A stretch of DNA of 64,000 nt from Enterococcaceae bacterium OF42-14pH9A (GTDB lineage Bacteria > Bacillota > Bacilli > Lactobacillales > Enterococcaceae): contig JAQEYU010000002.1 in the NCBI GenBank assembly GCA_027692465.1, positions 558,001 to 622,000 of the forward strand, written 5' to 3'. Shown here one piece after another: positions 47,842-56,905 of this stretch. The notes under the pieces are model-generated. The model made no database searches. It was not told the origin of the DNA and saw nothing but the letters and a program-made list of their open reading frames with translations. The position numbers and the translations under genes were made by a program. The first letter of the stretch is position 1, and each line of letters opens with the position of its first letter.

Positions 47842-47950
47842 CTCAGCTTGCTGAGGTTGGAGCTGACCGTGCACCACGATGATTGGCATGCCAGCTGTCT
47901 CTGAAGCTTCCGAGTAAATTGTTTTGATTTCTGTCTGGATAGAACACTAG
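47842..47950 (-). repeat. Dispersed repeat family 1, copy C
   Basis: On the minus strand it reads TAGTGTTCTATCCAGACAG, AATCAAAACAATTTACTCGG, CAGCTGGCATGCCAATCATC, GTGGTGCACGGTCAGCTCC and ends at the hairpin CTCAGCAAGCTGAG. It is the most complete copy. At 47733-47760 a sequence like the start of copy A appears on the plus strand. It lies between the RpiR gene and the GH1 promoter. Confidence 0.8.
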
Positions 47951-47956
47951 CAGACA

Positions 47957-47995
47957 ACAAGGCCCCAACGCATTTGTTTCGCGTTGGGGCCTTGG
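47957..47995 (-). terminator. Strong hairpin after the RpiR regulator gene
   Basis: AAGGCCCCAACGC pairs with GCGTTGGGGCCTT around a 9-base loop. The following T run is short (CCTTGTTG), so termination is likely but not certain. Confidence 0.6.
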
Positions 47996-48104
47996 CCTTG
48001 TTCAGGTATATTTGAAGATTTCTCCGATGAAAGACTTTTTCGAGGGCCTGCCAAAAGTTCGGCGCGAGTTTAAAACCGGCATCTGCAATAGGACAAGCCG
48101 CCGG

Positions 48105-48839
48105 TTATCCCAACAGTCGCTGCAGTGAATTGGTCAGCGACTCGATCAAGAACAGGCAGGGAAGCTGGCTGGTGAGATCTTCGTATTTGTTCACCCGCTG
48201 GACCTCGACCCGATAATCCAAAACATAATCTGCCATTTTTCCCAGCGTCGAATTGACATCACTGGTGATGGCAACGATGGTCGTATCATCGTTACGGCGA
48301 AAACCGTTGACGATTTCCACGATCTCTGTGGTATTGCCGGTGACAGACAGAACAATCAGCATGTTATCCGAAGTGTTCTTCAGCTTTGACATCAGCGGAT
48401 AAGTCGGATCGGTCAATGCGAAGCTGTTACAGCCCAGCACAGCCAAACGTCTGGCGGCATATTCGCACATGGAACCGGAAGAACCCATGCCGAAGAAGAC
48501 CACATTCTCTGATTCCAGGATCTTTTCGCCGATGCTCAGCAGGGTCGCCTCCAAATCACGAGGAAAGCTCTCGGGATTCAACGATTTGATGGCAGCAAAC
48601 ACTTCATCGGTGTTGGCCGGGGCCTGTTCCACCCGAAAATAGCTTTTGAACTCAGAAAAACTGTCGTAGCCCAGTTTGCGGATAAAACGCATCACCGACG
48701 AAGCCGAAGTGTGGCTTTCATTGGCGATCTCCCGCACCCGCATATAAGGAATCTTGTCACTGTTTGAAGACATATAATGGTAGATAGCCTGATCGGTATC
48801 TGACAGGTCATTGAAATCAAGCTTGCCGAAAAAAGACAT
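48105..48839 (-). CDS. MurR/RpiR-family transcriptional regulator
   Basis: A 244-aa regulator with an N-terminal winged HTH (VREIANESHTSASSVMRFIRKLGYDSFSEF) and a C-terminal SIS domain with VFFGMGSSGSMCEYAARRL and VLSVTGNTTEIVEI, which binds a sugar phosphate. The ATG has AAGGGAGCAGC upstream. It lies upstream of the GH1-GH3 operon on the same strand but behind its own hairpin, so it is a separate unit. Control of the phospho-beta-glucosidase operon by its phosphosugar is possible, perhaps at the GGTAC palindrome. Confidence 0.92.
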   Translation of the reverse strand: MSFFGKLDFNDLSDTDQAIYHYMSSNSDKIPYMRVREIANESHTSASSVMRFIRKLGYDSFSEFKSYFRVEQAPANTDEVFAAIKSLNPESFPRDLEATLLSIGEKILESENVVFFGMGSSGSMCEYAARRLAVLGCNSFALTDPTYPLMSKLKNTSDNMLIVLSVTGNTTEIVEIVNGFRRNDDTTIVAITSDVNSTLGKMADYVLDYRVEVQRVNKYEDLTSQLPCLFLIESLTNSLQRLLG

Positions 48840-49138
48840 GCCGCTGCTCCCTTCTTATTCCTGCACACCGTTTCCTTTTGGCAGCGAGATCGGTTCGTGC
48901 AGTTTGTGTCACTTCGATTATACATGATTGCAGGGCTGTGGGGTATTTCCCTCTCCTAATGCTGCAAATTATGATAAAGTAGACTTGTATCCTGCCATCA
49001 GGAAAATCATGCGTGCGAAAAAAACACGGCAATCAACACGGCGCAAGCGGCGGCTGTTCCTGCTTCACTAGGGCAGGCCGGCTGCAGTCAGGCCGCAGCT
49101 TAGTGGGCTTTTTCGTCATAAATAAAGGAGTGCTGAAC
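48840..49138. other. Divergent intergenic region between the RpiR gene and hit
   Basis: About 300 bp. It should hold both promoters; a TAAAGT-like -10 is near 48976. The open frame reaching upstream of the HIT gene is judged non-coding. Nothing else is recognised. Confidence 0.4.
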
Positions 49139-49561
49139 ATGAGCGACTGTATTTTCTGCAAGATCATCGCCGGTGAGATCCCCAGCTACAAAGTTTACGA
49201 AGACGAGGAGGTTTACGCCTTTTTGGACCTTTCCCAAGTAACAAAAGGGCACACACTGGTGGTGCCGAAAACCCACGTTACCGATATTTTTGAATACGAC
49301 GAGGAGCTGGCGGCAGCTGTCTTTGCCCGCATTCCGAAAATCGCCCGGGCGCTGGAAAAAGCCTTTCCTGAAGCTGAGGGTCTCAACATCGTCAACAACA
49401 ATAAAGAACTGGCTTATCAATCCGTCTTTCACAGCCACATCCACCTGATCCCTCGTTACAGCAAAGAAGATGATTTCTCCATGCATTTCGGCAATCATAT
49501 GGATCAGTACAGCCAGGAAGAAATGGCCGCAATCGCCGAAACAATCAAGCAAGCCTTTTGA
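49139..49561 (+). CDS. hit: HIT-family nucleotide-binding hydrolase
   Basis: A 140-aa protein of the histidine-triad class. CIFCKIIAGEIPSYKVYED is the N-terminal signature and HSHIHLIPRY the catalytic triad. Such enzymes hydrolyse adenosine-linked phosphoramidates. The ATG at 49139 has AAAGGAGTG upstream; the longer frame is not supported. The neighbourhood hit-ytxH-prsA, usually near ecsAB, is conserved in Firmicutes. Confidence 0.95.
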   Translation: MSDCIFCKIIAGEIPSYKVYEDEEVYAFLDLSQVTKGHTLVVPKTHVTDIFEYDEELAAAVFARIPKIARALEKAFPEAEGLNIVNNNKELAYQSVFHSHIHLIPRYSKEDDFSMHFGNHMDQYSQEEMAAIAETIKQAF

Positions 49562-49563
49562 CC

Positions 49564-49613
49564 AGAGCGTGTCTGAAAGCTTTGAGAAAATCCGGAGTTT
49601 TCAGACACGCTCT
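49564..49613. repeat. MITE-like element, family 2, copy 2 (short hairpin)
   Basis: Perfect 15-bp terminal inverted repeats (AGAGCGTGTCTGAAA / TTTCAGACACGCTCT) with only 20 bp between. It lies between hit and ytxH, where it would form a stable RNA hairpin and may lower readthrough. Confidence 0.7.
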
Positions 49614-49640
49614 GATGCCTAACGTTCAAGGAGGATGACC

Positions 49641-50000
49641 ATGATCAAGAACTTTATCAAAGGGCTGCTGTTCGGCTCACTTTTAGGCGGCAGTCTCGGG
49701 CTGCTGTTTGCCCCTCGCAGCGGCAATGAGACCCGCCGCAAATTGGCCGGTGAGCTGGAAGAAGCCGCCGCAACACAAGAGGATCTCAATCGCAGCTTGC
49801 AGCGTTTTACAACTGCCGCCAAAGAAACCCAGTCTCTTACCGCTGCGATGATTCCCGAATTGTCCAAAGGGCTGCAGCAGGACATCGAAGCTTTCAAATT
49901 TCAGGCAGAGCCCCGCATTGCCCGTATCAAAAAACAGATGCAGGTCCTGAATGAACACGTCGCGCAGTTGGACACAACCGAGCCGAAAAAGTCCAAATAG
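49641..50000 (+). CDS. ytxH: YtxH-domain membrane-anchored protein
   Basis: A 119-aa protein. The N-terminus carries the YtxH Gly-rich membrane segment (FIKGLLFGSLLGGSLGLLFAPRSG), and the rest is a long charged helix likely to form a coiled coil. Function is unknown; some members are stress-linked. AAGGAGG lies six bases before the ATG at 49641; an ATG two codons earlier abuts that site and is not used. Confidence 0.9.
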   Translation: MIKNFIKGLLFGSLLGGSLGLLFAPRSGNETRRKLAGELEEAAATQEDLNRSLQRFTTAAKETQSLTAAMIPELSKGLQQDIEAFKFQAEPRIARIKKQMQVLNEHVAQLDTTEPKKSK

Positions 50001-50010
50001 CGTGCTTAAG

Positions 50011-50130
50011 GCGGGGCTGAAAACTCCGGGTGAACCCAGAATTTTGCGGACTTTTTACCGAAATCAAGGAGTAAAGCGCAACTTGCGGTGAAAAGGACCA
50101 AAATATCTGCCACTGACGTTTTCAGCCACG
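50011..50130. repeat. MITE-like element, family 2, copy 3
   Basis: It starts GGGGCTGAAAACTCCGG and ends GTTTTCAGCCACG. Inside are TTTTGCGGACTTTTTACCG, AAATCAAGGAGTAAAGCGCA and CGGTGAAAAGGACCAAAATA, shared with copy 4, from which it differs by lacking about 35 central bases. It lies between ytxH and the prsA promoter. Confidence 0.75.
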
Positions 50131-50253
50131 ACTAAATAAAGGGTAAACTGTGAATTTTGTTTGAAAGATCACGGCGGCCCTTTTTTTTTGAAAACTGATT
50201 GTGGTATGATAGAGCATGTGAAAATAAATGACCTACAGGAGTGCAACCAACTA

Positions 50254-51300
50254 ATGAAGAAAAAAATGTTAATTGCTGCTGTCAGCGCCTTGAGCGTTTT
50301 GACTTTGGCAGCCTGCTCATCAAATACCGGCAGCGAAAAGATCGCGACAATGAAAGGTGCAACCATCTCAGTCCAAGACTTCTACGATCATGTCAAGACT
50401 TCTGATGAAAGCAAACAGGCCGTTTCGGAAATGATCGTCTCCAAAGTTTTCGATGATGCATACAGCGACAAAGTTTCCGATAAAGATGTCGACAAACAAT
50501 TCAACGACACAAAAAAATCGATGGGTGACCAATTCGCCACTGCTTTGAAATCCAGCGGCCTCACTGAAAAAAGCTACAAAGCACTCATCAAACAAAACCT
50601 GGCATTCCAAGAAGGGCTGAAAGCGCACATAAAATTGACAGATGGAGACCTTAAAACTGCTTGGGACGGTTTCCACCCGGAAGTTGAAGTTCAATTGATG
50701 ACAGCGGCCTCTGAAGACGACGCCAAAGAATTGTTGAAAGAAGTCAAAAAAGACGGGGCGGACTTCGGCAAGATCGCCAAAGAAAACGAAAAAAATACCG
50801 ATACCAACTATAAAGAAGACAGCGGCAAGACCAAATTCGATTCACAATCAACTGCCATCTCCAGCACCGTTCAACAAGCGGCTTACAAGCTCAAAGACGG
50901 CGAAATCTCAGATGTGATCGTGGATACAACCTATGATGCTTCTTATAACCAGGTTACCAACTACTATATCGTCAAAATGGTGAAAAACACACCTAAAGGC
51001 AACGATATGGAGAAATACGACAAAGAACTGAAAGAAATCGCTACGAACAGTTACCTCAATAACAGCGAATTCCGTAACAAAGTGATTGGTGAAGAATTGA
51101 AGAAAGCCAACGTGAAGATCAAAGACTCTGCCTTCTCCGATGTCTTGGCTACTTACATTGATGCAGCTGAAAGTTCAACTGCTGAATCAACTACGGATAC
51201 TAAAGAAAGCTCTACAAAAGAATCTGATTCTGCAACAGCGGAAAGCTCAACTGCTGAATCAACCACCGCTGAGTCTTCTACTACCGAATCTTCTAAATAA
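50254..51300 (+). CDS. prsA: PrsA-type foldase lipoprotein (parvulin family)
   Basis: A 348-aa extracytoplasmic folding factor. The lipobox is LTLAAC (Cys near 21). An N-terminal SurA-like helical part (30-150) leads to a PpiC-like domain (about 155-270) and a C-terminal Ser/Thr/Glu repeat tail (about 305-348, units like AESSTAEST). It helps secreted proteins fold at the membrane-wall interface. The ATG at 50254 has CAGGAGTGC nine bases upstream. An extended -10 (TGGTATGAT) near 50200 is the likely promoter. The low-complexity tail may vary in length between strains. Confidence 0.94.
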   Translation: MKKKMLIAAVSALSVLTLAACSSNTGSEKIATMKGATISVQDFYDHVKTSDESKQAVSEMIVSKVFDDAYSDKVSDKDVDKQFNDTKKSMGDQFATALKSSGLTEKSYKALIKQNLAFQEGLKAHIKLTDGDLKTAWDGFHPEVEVQLMTAASEDDAKELLKEVKKDGADFGKIAKENEKNTDTNYKEDSGKTKFDSQSTAISSTVQQAAYKLKDGEISDVIVDTTYDASYNQVTNYYIVKMVKNTPKGNDMEKYDKELKEIATNSYLNNSEFRNKVIGEELKKANVKIKDSAFSDVLATYIDAAESSTAESTTDTKESSTKESDSATAESSTAESTTAESSTTESSK

Positions 51301-51309
51301 GCTTATAAT

Positions 51310-51345
51310 AAGCCTTCCTCAGTTTTCCGGGGAGGGCTTTATTTG
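51310..51345 (+). terminator. Intrinsic terminator of prsA
   Basis: AAGCCTTCC pairs with GGAGGGCTT (one G-T pair) and is followed by TATTTGT. It lies 10 bp after the stop codon. Confidence 0.7.
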
Positions 51346-51438
51346 TCTTCAATTGTTAAGTTCTCTTTACTGCTCAGGTAAAACCGGTTGTGTCAAATTT
51401 CTACAGGTTATCGTGGAGAGTCGGTCAGTTCTTGTCAT

Positions 51439-51497
51439 AAAAAAAAGCAGTCAGTTCTCTCGATTTTGATCCAAAGAGGACTGACTGCTATTTTTTT
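51439..51497 (-). terminator. Intrinsic terminator of yhaM
   Basis: GCAGTCAG pairs with CTGACTGC, with inner TCTCT/AGAGGA pairing. Eight T follow on the minus strand and seven on the plus strand, so it may act both ways. Confidence 0.85.
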
Positions 51498-51544
51498 AGT
51501 TTTCCATATCTTTGCGAATGGCGTGAGTGTTCTAGTGCACCAGC

Positions 51545-52489
51545 TCAGACATCTTTTGGTACATAAAAGCTGCGGTTGTCCATGCCGAAGATGCGGTCGG
51601 TGTATTCTCCCGGTGTTGCTTGTCGAATGGAGGTCAGCATCATCTGCATGGAAGCATCCAGATTATCAATCTGATGCAAGATCTCAGCCTCCATGATTCG
51701 TGGCCGCACCGGCGAGCCATATTCCAGCAGTCCGTGATGAGAGAGTACCATGTGCCGCAAGACGATGATGTCTTCTTCCTGATCGTCGAACTTCAGTGCC
51801 AGACAGGCTTTGGTGATTTCTTCGTCCACCAAGACCAGATGGCCGATGAGATTGCCGGCGACGGTGTATTCGGTTGCCAGCGGACCTGTCAGCTCCAACA
51901 CCTTCCCCAAGTCGTGAATGATGATACCGGCATACAACAGCGAGGCATTCAGCTCCGGGTATTCTTTGACGATGGCTTTGCCCAGCCGCAGCATGGAAAC
52001 GGTATGGTAGGCCAGTCCATTAGCAAAGGCGTGGTGGTTGCGCTTGGCAGCCGGGTATTCGAAAAACTCTTTTTGGTACTTGTTCAAGAGGAAACGGACG
52101 ATTCGATTCCAATGGGGATTGATGATCTCAAAGAGCGTCTGGTTGATCTCCTCTTCCAGATCTTCTTTTTTGATGGGCGCCCGTTCCATATACATCGTTG
52201 GATCAGACGGTTCGTCGAGTGTCGCCAGCCGCAGCTGCATAATCTTGACTTGGGGCTGTCCATTGTAGGTTTCCCGCTTCCCATGTAAAGCCACGACTTT
52301 CCCGGGCTCGAAGCGGTCAATCTCTTCTTCGGACGCATCCCAGAATTTGCCGTCGACGGTGCCGGATGTGTCTTGAAAAGTGAAAGCGATGAATTTTTTG
52401 CCGTTTTTTGCCAAGCGGACATCGGCATTTTTGATCAGATAGTACCCTTGAAATTCCTGATCAACGGTCATTTCGCGGATTTTAGTCAT
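51545..52489 (-). CDS. yhaM: 3'-5' exoribonuclease YhaM
   Basis: A 314-aa nuclease that trims RNA (and DNA) 3' ends. An N-terminal OB-fold (about 10-110, with GKVVALHGKRETYNGQPQV) is followed by an HD domain whose ligands appear in AFANGLAYHTVSML and GIIIHDLGK, then VLSHHGLLEYGSP. The ATG has GGAGGAGATTTCC upstream. It is the last gene of the conserved yhaO-yhaN-yhaM order. Confidence 0.96.
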   Translation of the reverse strand: MTKIREMTVDQEFQGYYLIKNADVRLAKNGKKFIAFTFQDTSGTVDGKFWDASEEEIDRFEPGKVVALHGKRETYNGQPQVKIMQLRLATLDEPSDPTMYMERAPIKKEDLEEEINQTLFEIINPHWNRIVRFLLNKYQKEFFEYPAAKRNHHAFANGLAYHTVSMLRLGKAIVKEYPELNASLLYAGIIIHDLGKVLELTGPLATEYTVAGNLIGHLVLVDEEITKACLALKFDDQEEDIIVLRHMVLSHHGLLEYGSPVRPRIMEAEILHQIDNLDASMQMMLTSIRQATPGEYTDRIFGMDNRSFYVPKDV

Positions 52490-52547
52490 GGAAATCTCCT
52501 CCTCGGATATAGTGGATCAAATTCAAAAAAGCCTGATTTGTCGGCTC

Positions 52548-55292
52548 TTATGTTTCAGACTCGCCCAACTGGACCACCGGCTGGGCAAGCTCCTTGTAAT
52601 AGCTTACCATTTCCCGGTCAGAAGACAAACAGATCACCTGATAATTTTCACCGAAACGGGCCAGCAGTTTTGCCAGCTGCTGCTTGCGGCGGCTGTCGTA
52701 ATGGAGCCAACCGTCGTCGATGATCACCGGCGACATCTTGCGCCGACTCTGAAGCTGAAGGTAGCCGAAACGGACCGCCATGATCAGCTGGTCCTTGGTT
52801 CCGGTGGAAAGCTCGAAGATCCCCACTTCCTGTCGGCTGCGACTGTCTTTTAGTACCAGCATCCCCTCGGAAAAACTCAGCTGGCGATAACGCCCCTCGG
52901 TCAGGATCGCCAGGTATTCACCGGCAGCTCCCAATAGTTGCGGCAGCTGTTGCTGTGACAAATCAGTCGCCAAATCCGTCAATGCGGCCTGGGCTGTCTT
53001 ACGGCCGCCCCATTCGACCAGCTGACTGTAGAGCTCGGTTTCCAATTCCGCCTGCTGCTGACGAAGCTCATCTAAGGTGCCGTCTTTTTGCAGGACCTCC
53101 AACTCGACATTTTGCCGCTGCAGTTCTTCCAGCAGCCGGGATTCTTCCTGCTGCAAATCAATACCGAGCTGCCGGTTTATTTCTGACTGTCGGGTCAATT
53201 CCTGATGGGTAGTCGGCTTGGGAAAAAGCGGCGCCAGGACTTTTTGCAGCTCCTCCAAGCGCTGCCGCTGACTCAAGAGCTGTTGCACGGTCTGCAGCCG
53301 TTCCGGGATCGCCGCCAAGCTGTCGGTTCCGGTCTCCTGCAAGACAGCAGCGGCTTTTTCCGTCAAGTGCTGCTGCTGGCGGGTCAACTGCTGTCGCTGA
53401 TCAGCCAACAAGGTCGTCTGCTGCTGTCCGTGGAGCTGCTTTTGTCGGCTCAGCTTTTGATCCAGCTCCTGCAGATACGTAAAGCGCTGCACCAGATCCA
53501 GCTCCTGCAACGGCAGCCAAGCCGCTGCAAAATCAAACTCTGCCGCCAGATTCCCGTAGGCCTGATCCTGTTTTTGCAGTTGGGCAGTGAGCTGCTCCAG
53601 TTCGGTCAAATATTGGTAATAGCGTTGATAGTCCTGTTGATAGCTGAGACTGTCGGCCAGGATTGGGGCCGTCTCGTCAGTCGCCAACAGCTGCGCCAGC
53701 CCCTTCGCCGACTGCTGCAAAGAGCCGGTCAGCTCCTCAATCTGTCGGGACAATGCGGCCAGCTCCTCCTCTCGTTCGCTTCGCTGCTGTTGAGTAGCAT
53801 CTGAGAAAGCTGTCTTGGGGTCGCCTTTTTCAGCAGGCTTGCCCAATACCTGATTCAGAGCTTCCTGCTGTCGTTTATGATAAAAATACCAGCTGCCGGC
53901 GACACCGCAAATGATGGCCGCAACGCCGAAAACAGCTTTGAAATCGGGAAACAGAAAGATTCCTGCCAGCAAAAAGACCAGCGCCGGTACAATCGAAAAG
54001 AGCAGTGAATAGCTGCCGGTGGTTTTTGGCAGGCGTCGCCGGGCATGTCCAGGTTCGTGATCCTCCGCTGCGTCTGCCGCGATGGTCAGCGTGGAGACCG
54101 GCTGGGCTGCCAGCCATTCCTGACGCATGCGGGCATCCCGCAGTTGGTCGGTCTGCTGCCGCAGTTTGGCAGTCAGGCGGTCGGCAGCTTGCAAATCCAG
54201 CTGTTCCGGCAGATCCAAGCGCCAGCCGTAGCGGGTTTCCAATTCCTCGATACCTGCCAGCAACTGCTGCTGCTTGGCCAGATCCTGCTGGAAGCTGTCC
54301 GTCAGGCGGACGCCCTCCACCTGCCGTTTCAACAGCTCTTTGATAATCTGTTCATGCTGCAGATAAAACTCGTACTGCGGCGTTACAGTCTCGGCCTCCT
54401 TGGCCCGGTGATAATCCTGATCCACCGTTGCCAGCTGCTGGGTCAGACCTTGATAATCCTGATAAAGCTCCTGCAGCTGCCGTTGTTGAGTGCTGCTGAG
54501 TTCCGGGGTATCTTCGGAAGCGGTCAACTGCTGCAGCAGCTGCCATTCTTCGTATTGACTCCAGTGCAGCAGGCGGTCCTTCAAATGCAGCTGCTCGGCT
54601 TGCTGCTGCCGCAGCTTGCGGCGCAGTTCTGCCAGCTGCTTTGAAAGCTGGGATTGGCGGGCAAAGCGCTCCTGAACCGTCGCTTCTACTGCTTCTTTTT
54701 CTCGGATTTGCCGGCTCAGCTGCTGCCAAGCAATCAGCTGCTCGTTAATGGGCAGCCGCAGCCCCCGAGGCTTGTACAATTTTTGATTTTCAGCCTGATA
54801 TTGCTGACCTGTCATCATCAGCTGGCGGCTGCCGGTGATTCCCAAAGAGAGCAGCGCCTCCTGCAGTTCATTTTCCTGCAAATGCTCCAACTGGGACAAC
54901 TGCTCTTGTTGAAAGGTGAAGACTTCGCTGAACAACTGCGGTGTGAGTCCCCGTAGTACCTGCTTCAGTAAGCGCTCGTCACCGGTGGTCTCGCCGATCG
55001 TGACCTTGGCTCGGCCCCGATCCACCTGTTTGTAACGCTCGATGCAGACTTCACCGATCCCTTCTGCTTCCAACCACAGCTTGCCGCCGAATGCCGTTCC
55101 GTCTTTCGGGGTATAATCCCGCTGCCGGCCACGGCGGGCAGGAAAGCCGAAGAGCAACGTTTGGATAAACTGATACAAGGTGGACTTGCCGATCTCATTG
55201 GGACCGTATAGCAGCTGATTGGCTGCGGAAAAAGTGATCGTTTGGCCGCGATACTTGCCAAAGCCGGTGATTTCGCATTTGATCAGCTTCAT
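52548..55292 (-). CDS. yhaN: SbcC/YhaN-like AAA ATPase with coiled coils
   Basis: A 914-aa SMC-like ATPase acting with the YhaO nuclease in DNA end processing. The N-terminal half-ATPase has Walker A LLYGPNEIGKST after the family start MKLIKCEITGFGKYRG. Long Gln/Leu-rich coiled coils (about 170-400 and 480-760) flank a central hydrophobic hairpin (about 430-470). The C-terminal half has the signature-like region ELSTGTKDQLIMAVRFG and Walker B PVIIDDGWLHYD. The central membrane-like hairpin is typical for YhaN and not for SbcC. Its ATG overlaps the yhaO stop codon (ATGA). Confidence 0.93.
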   Translation of the reverse strand: MKLIKCEITGFGKYRGQTITFSAANQLLYGPNEIGKSTLYQFIQTLLFGFPARRGRQRDYTPKDGTAFGGKLWLEAEGIGEVCIERYKQVDRGRAKVTIGETTGDERLLKQVLRGLTPQLFSEVFTFQQEQLSQLEHLQENELQEALLSLGITGSRQLMMTGQQYQAENQKLYKPRGLRLPINEQLIAWQQLSRQIREKEAVEATVQERFARQSQLSKQLAELRRKLRQQQAEQLHLKDRLLHWSQYEEWQLLQQLTASEDTPELSSTQQRQLQELYQDYQGLTQQLATVDQDYHRAKEAETVTPQYEFYLQHEQIIKELLKRQVEGVRLTDSFQQDLAKQQQLLAGIEELETRYGWRLDLPEQLDLQAADRLTAKLRQQTDQLRDARMRQEWLAAQPVSTLTIAADAAEDHEPGHARRRLPKTTGSYSLLFSIVPALVFLLAGIFLFPDFKAVFGVAAIICGVAGSWYFYHKRQQEALNQVLGKPAEKGDPKTAFSDATQQQRSEREEELAALSRQIEELTGSLQQSAKGLAQLLATDETAPILADSLSYQQDYQRYYQYLTELEQLTAQLQKQDQAYGNLAAEFDFAAAWLPLQELDLVQRFTYLQELDQKLSRQKQLHGQQQTTLLADQRQQLTRQQQHLTEKAAAVLQETGTDSLAAIPERLQTVQQLLSQRQRLEELQKVLAPLFPKPTTHQELTRQSEINRQLGIDLQQEESRLLEELQRQNVELEVLQKDGTLDELRQQQAELETELYSQLVEWGGRKTAQAALTDLATDLSQQQLPQLLGAAGEYLAILTEGRYRQLSFSEGMLVLKDSRSRQEVGIFELSTGTKDQLIMAVRFGYLQLQSRRKMSPVIIDDGWLHYDSRRKQQLAKLLARFGENYQVICLSSDREMVSYYKELAQPVVQLGESET

Positions 55293-56497
55293 TTCTCGTC
55301 CTCCTCCAATGCAAAATCTGCTGCCAGCCGATCGTTTGCAGCAGCCAGTACATCCTGTTGATAAGCAGGATGCTCCTGCAGCAGTTCACCGGCGATCGGG
55401 TGTCGATAAAGCTCTTCTAGCAATTCTCCGAAAATCTGCTGATCCTGATAAACTGCCAAATGCTGGGCAGTACGGGCGGCTGAAAGCTGCGGCCGTTCCC
55501 CGCGCTCGGCCTCGGTGTCGTCCAGAAGCTCAAGGGAAGCAATCTGAATTTCAGAATCCTGCCACAACAGCTGATTCAAATACTGCTGCAGCTCACCGTT
55601 TTTGACGGCTGCTGTCGTCTGGGCATCCAGTTGGCTGTGAGCCAGCTTCACTGCTACCAGCAGGGCCTGCTCATTTCCTAAAGCCAGCAGCTGCTCTGCC
55701 AGCTCTGCCAGCAATTTTTTGCGGTCGGAATGGGCAGCACTGACCGTCAATTCCCGCCAAAAAACTGCCGCTACCGGCACCGCTTCATGGCGGCAGTGGC
55801 CCGGTGTCAGCTCGACATATTCGACAAACCCGCCGGCCGTCTCTTTACGGCTGTGGCCTTGCGGTGTCCCCGGATACAAGATTGGCGGTGTCTCACTCAA
55901 GACAGTCGGCACATGGATATGTCCCAGCGCCCAATAGTCGTACCCTTTGGCCTTCATTTCTGCAAGGGAAAACGGCGCATAGACAGCCGCTGCCGGGTCT
56001 CCGTGATACATTCCCAGCGCATAGGTCTCCCCGTTTCTGACCGGAAAGGCCGACACCAGCCCCTGCTCCAGATGCGGCGTTTCATAGCTGAATCCACTGA
56101 TGCGATAGCCTTCGCCTTGAGAAGTGACACCATCATAAGAAGTAACGCTTGCTTTGGTGAACAGGCGGACATTTTCGGGAAAAGCAAACCAGTAACGCTC
56201 CGCTTTATAATAATCGTGGTTGCCAAAGCTCATAAACACGGGAATCTCTGCTTGCTCCAAACGCCGGAGTGCTTCCATCAGCGCGCCCTGTGCTTTCAAA
56301 GAGGGCTTGGCTTGATGAAACGTGTCACCGGCCAGCAAAACGAAATCCACCTCTTTTGCGATGGCTGCGGCCACCAGATTGTCCAACATCTGCCGATTGC
56401 GTTCCGGCAGCAGGCGGACAGCCTCTTCACAAAGGCCCTTGAGTCCTTCAAAGCTCCGATCGAAATGCAGATCGGCAGCATGGATAAAGCGCAGCAT
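55289..56497 (-). CDS. yhaO: YhaO-like DNA repair exonuclease (SbcD/Mre11 family)
   Basis: A 402-aa metallophosphoesterase. Metal motifs are FIHAADLHFDRSFEG, LLAGDTFHQAK, MSFGNHDYY, GMYHGDP and YWALGHIHVP, the complete Mre11-type set. The C-terminal 170 residues form the capping/ATPase-binding part. With YhaN it would process DNA ends. The ATG has GAGGAGAGCAG upstream. It is the first gene of the unit, just after a MITE-like repeat. Confidence 0.94.
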   Translation of the reverse strand: MLRFIHAADLHFDRSFEGLKGLCEEAVRLLPERNRQMLDNLVAAAIAKEVDFVLLAGDTFHQAKPSLKAQGALMEALRRLEQAEIPVFMSFGNHDYYKAERYWFAFPENVRLFTKASVTSYDGVTSQGEGYRISGFSYETPHLEQGLVSAFPVRNGETYALGMYHGDPAAAVYAPFSLAEMKAKGYDYWALGHIHVPTVLSETPPILYPGTPQGHSRKETAGGFVEYVELTPGHCRHEAVPVAAVFWRELTVSAAHSDRKKLLAELAEQLLALGNEQALLVAVKLAHSQLDAQTTAAVKNGELQQYLNQLLWQDSEIQIASLELLDDTEAERGERPQLSAARTAQHLAVYQDQQIFGELLEELYRHPIAGELLQEHPAYQQDVLAAANDRLAADFALEEDEK

Positions 56498-56525
56498 CTG
56501 CTCTCCTCATTTCTGCTTTTTAATT

Positions 56526-56687
56526 AGGGCGTGTCTGAAAACTCTGGGGGGATCCAGATTTTTGCGGACTTTTTGCCGAAATCAAGGAGTAAAGCGCAGC
56601 TTATGTGGTGCATAAGTGAGCATTTACGACGTAGATTGCGGTGAAAAGGACCAAAATATCTGCCACTGGAGTTTTCAGACACGCCCT
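56526..56687. repeat. MITE-like element, family 2, copy 4 (best copy)
   Basis: A 162-bp element with perfect 19-bp ends, AGGGCGTGTCTGAAAACTC and its complement. The inverted similarity continues inward for about 55-70 bp per arm (AGATTTTTGCGGACTTTTTG against AGATATTTTGGTCCTTTTCA), so the whole element folds as a long hairpin. It has no gene and lies directly upstream of yhaO. Confidence 0.85.
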
Positions 56688-56773
56688 ATTCGGGAAGTCC
56701 CGAAAGCTGCCTCTATTTTAACATTTTACCGGTCCTTCGTCAGTAATATACGAAAATTTGTTCCCGTCTGATC

Positions 56774-56839
56774 AGGCTGACTCTGAAGACACCGGGGATT
56801 CCAGATTTTTGCAGATCTGCCGAAATCAAGGAGTAAAGG
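56774..56839. repeat. MITE-like element, family 2, copy 5 (half element)
   Basis: It matches the left half of copy 4 (CCAGATTTTTGC, GCCGAAATCAAGGAGTAAAG) and stops where the ylbF terminator begins. The right half is missing. Confidence 0.6.
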
Positions 56840-56845
56840 TTGCAA

Positions 56846-56877
56846 AAAAACTCCCTACCGATCACGGCAGGGAGTTT
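56846..56877 (-). terminator. Intrinsic terminator of the YlbF-family gene
   Basis: AAACTCCCT and AGGGAGTTT with inner CCG/CGG pairing and a four-base loop. Seven T follow on the minus strand. Confidence 0.9.
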
Positions 56878-56905
56878 AGCGAACCGGCAGTCGAATGTTG
56901 CCGGT

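Noticed and set aside
47778..47960. 60-codon frame resembling part of the frame at 61343-61558
   Set aside because: The likeness comes from the shared DNA of repeat copies C and D. There is no ribosome binding site, and the frame is not conserved in copies A, B and E.
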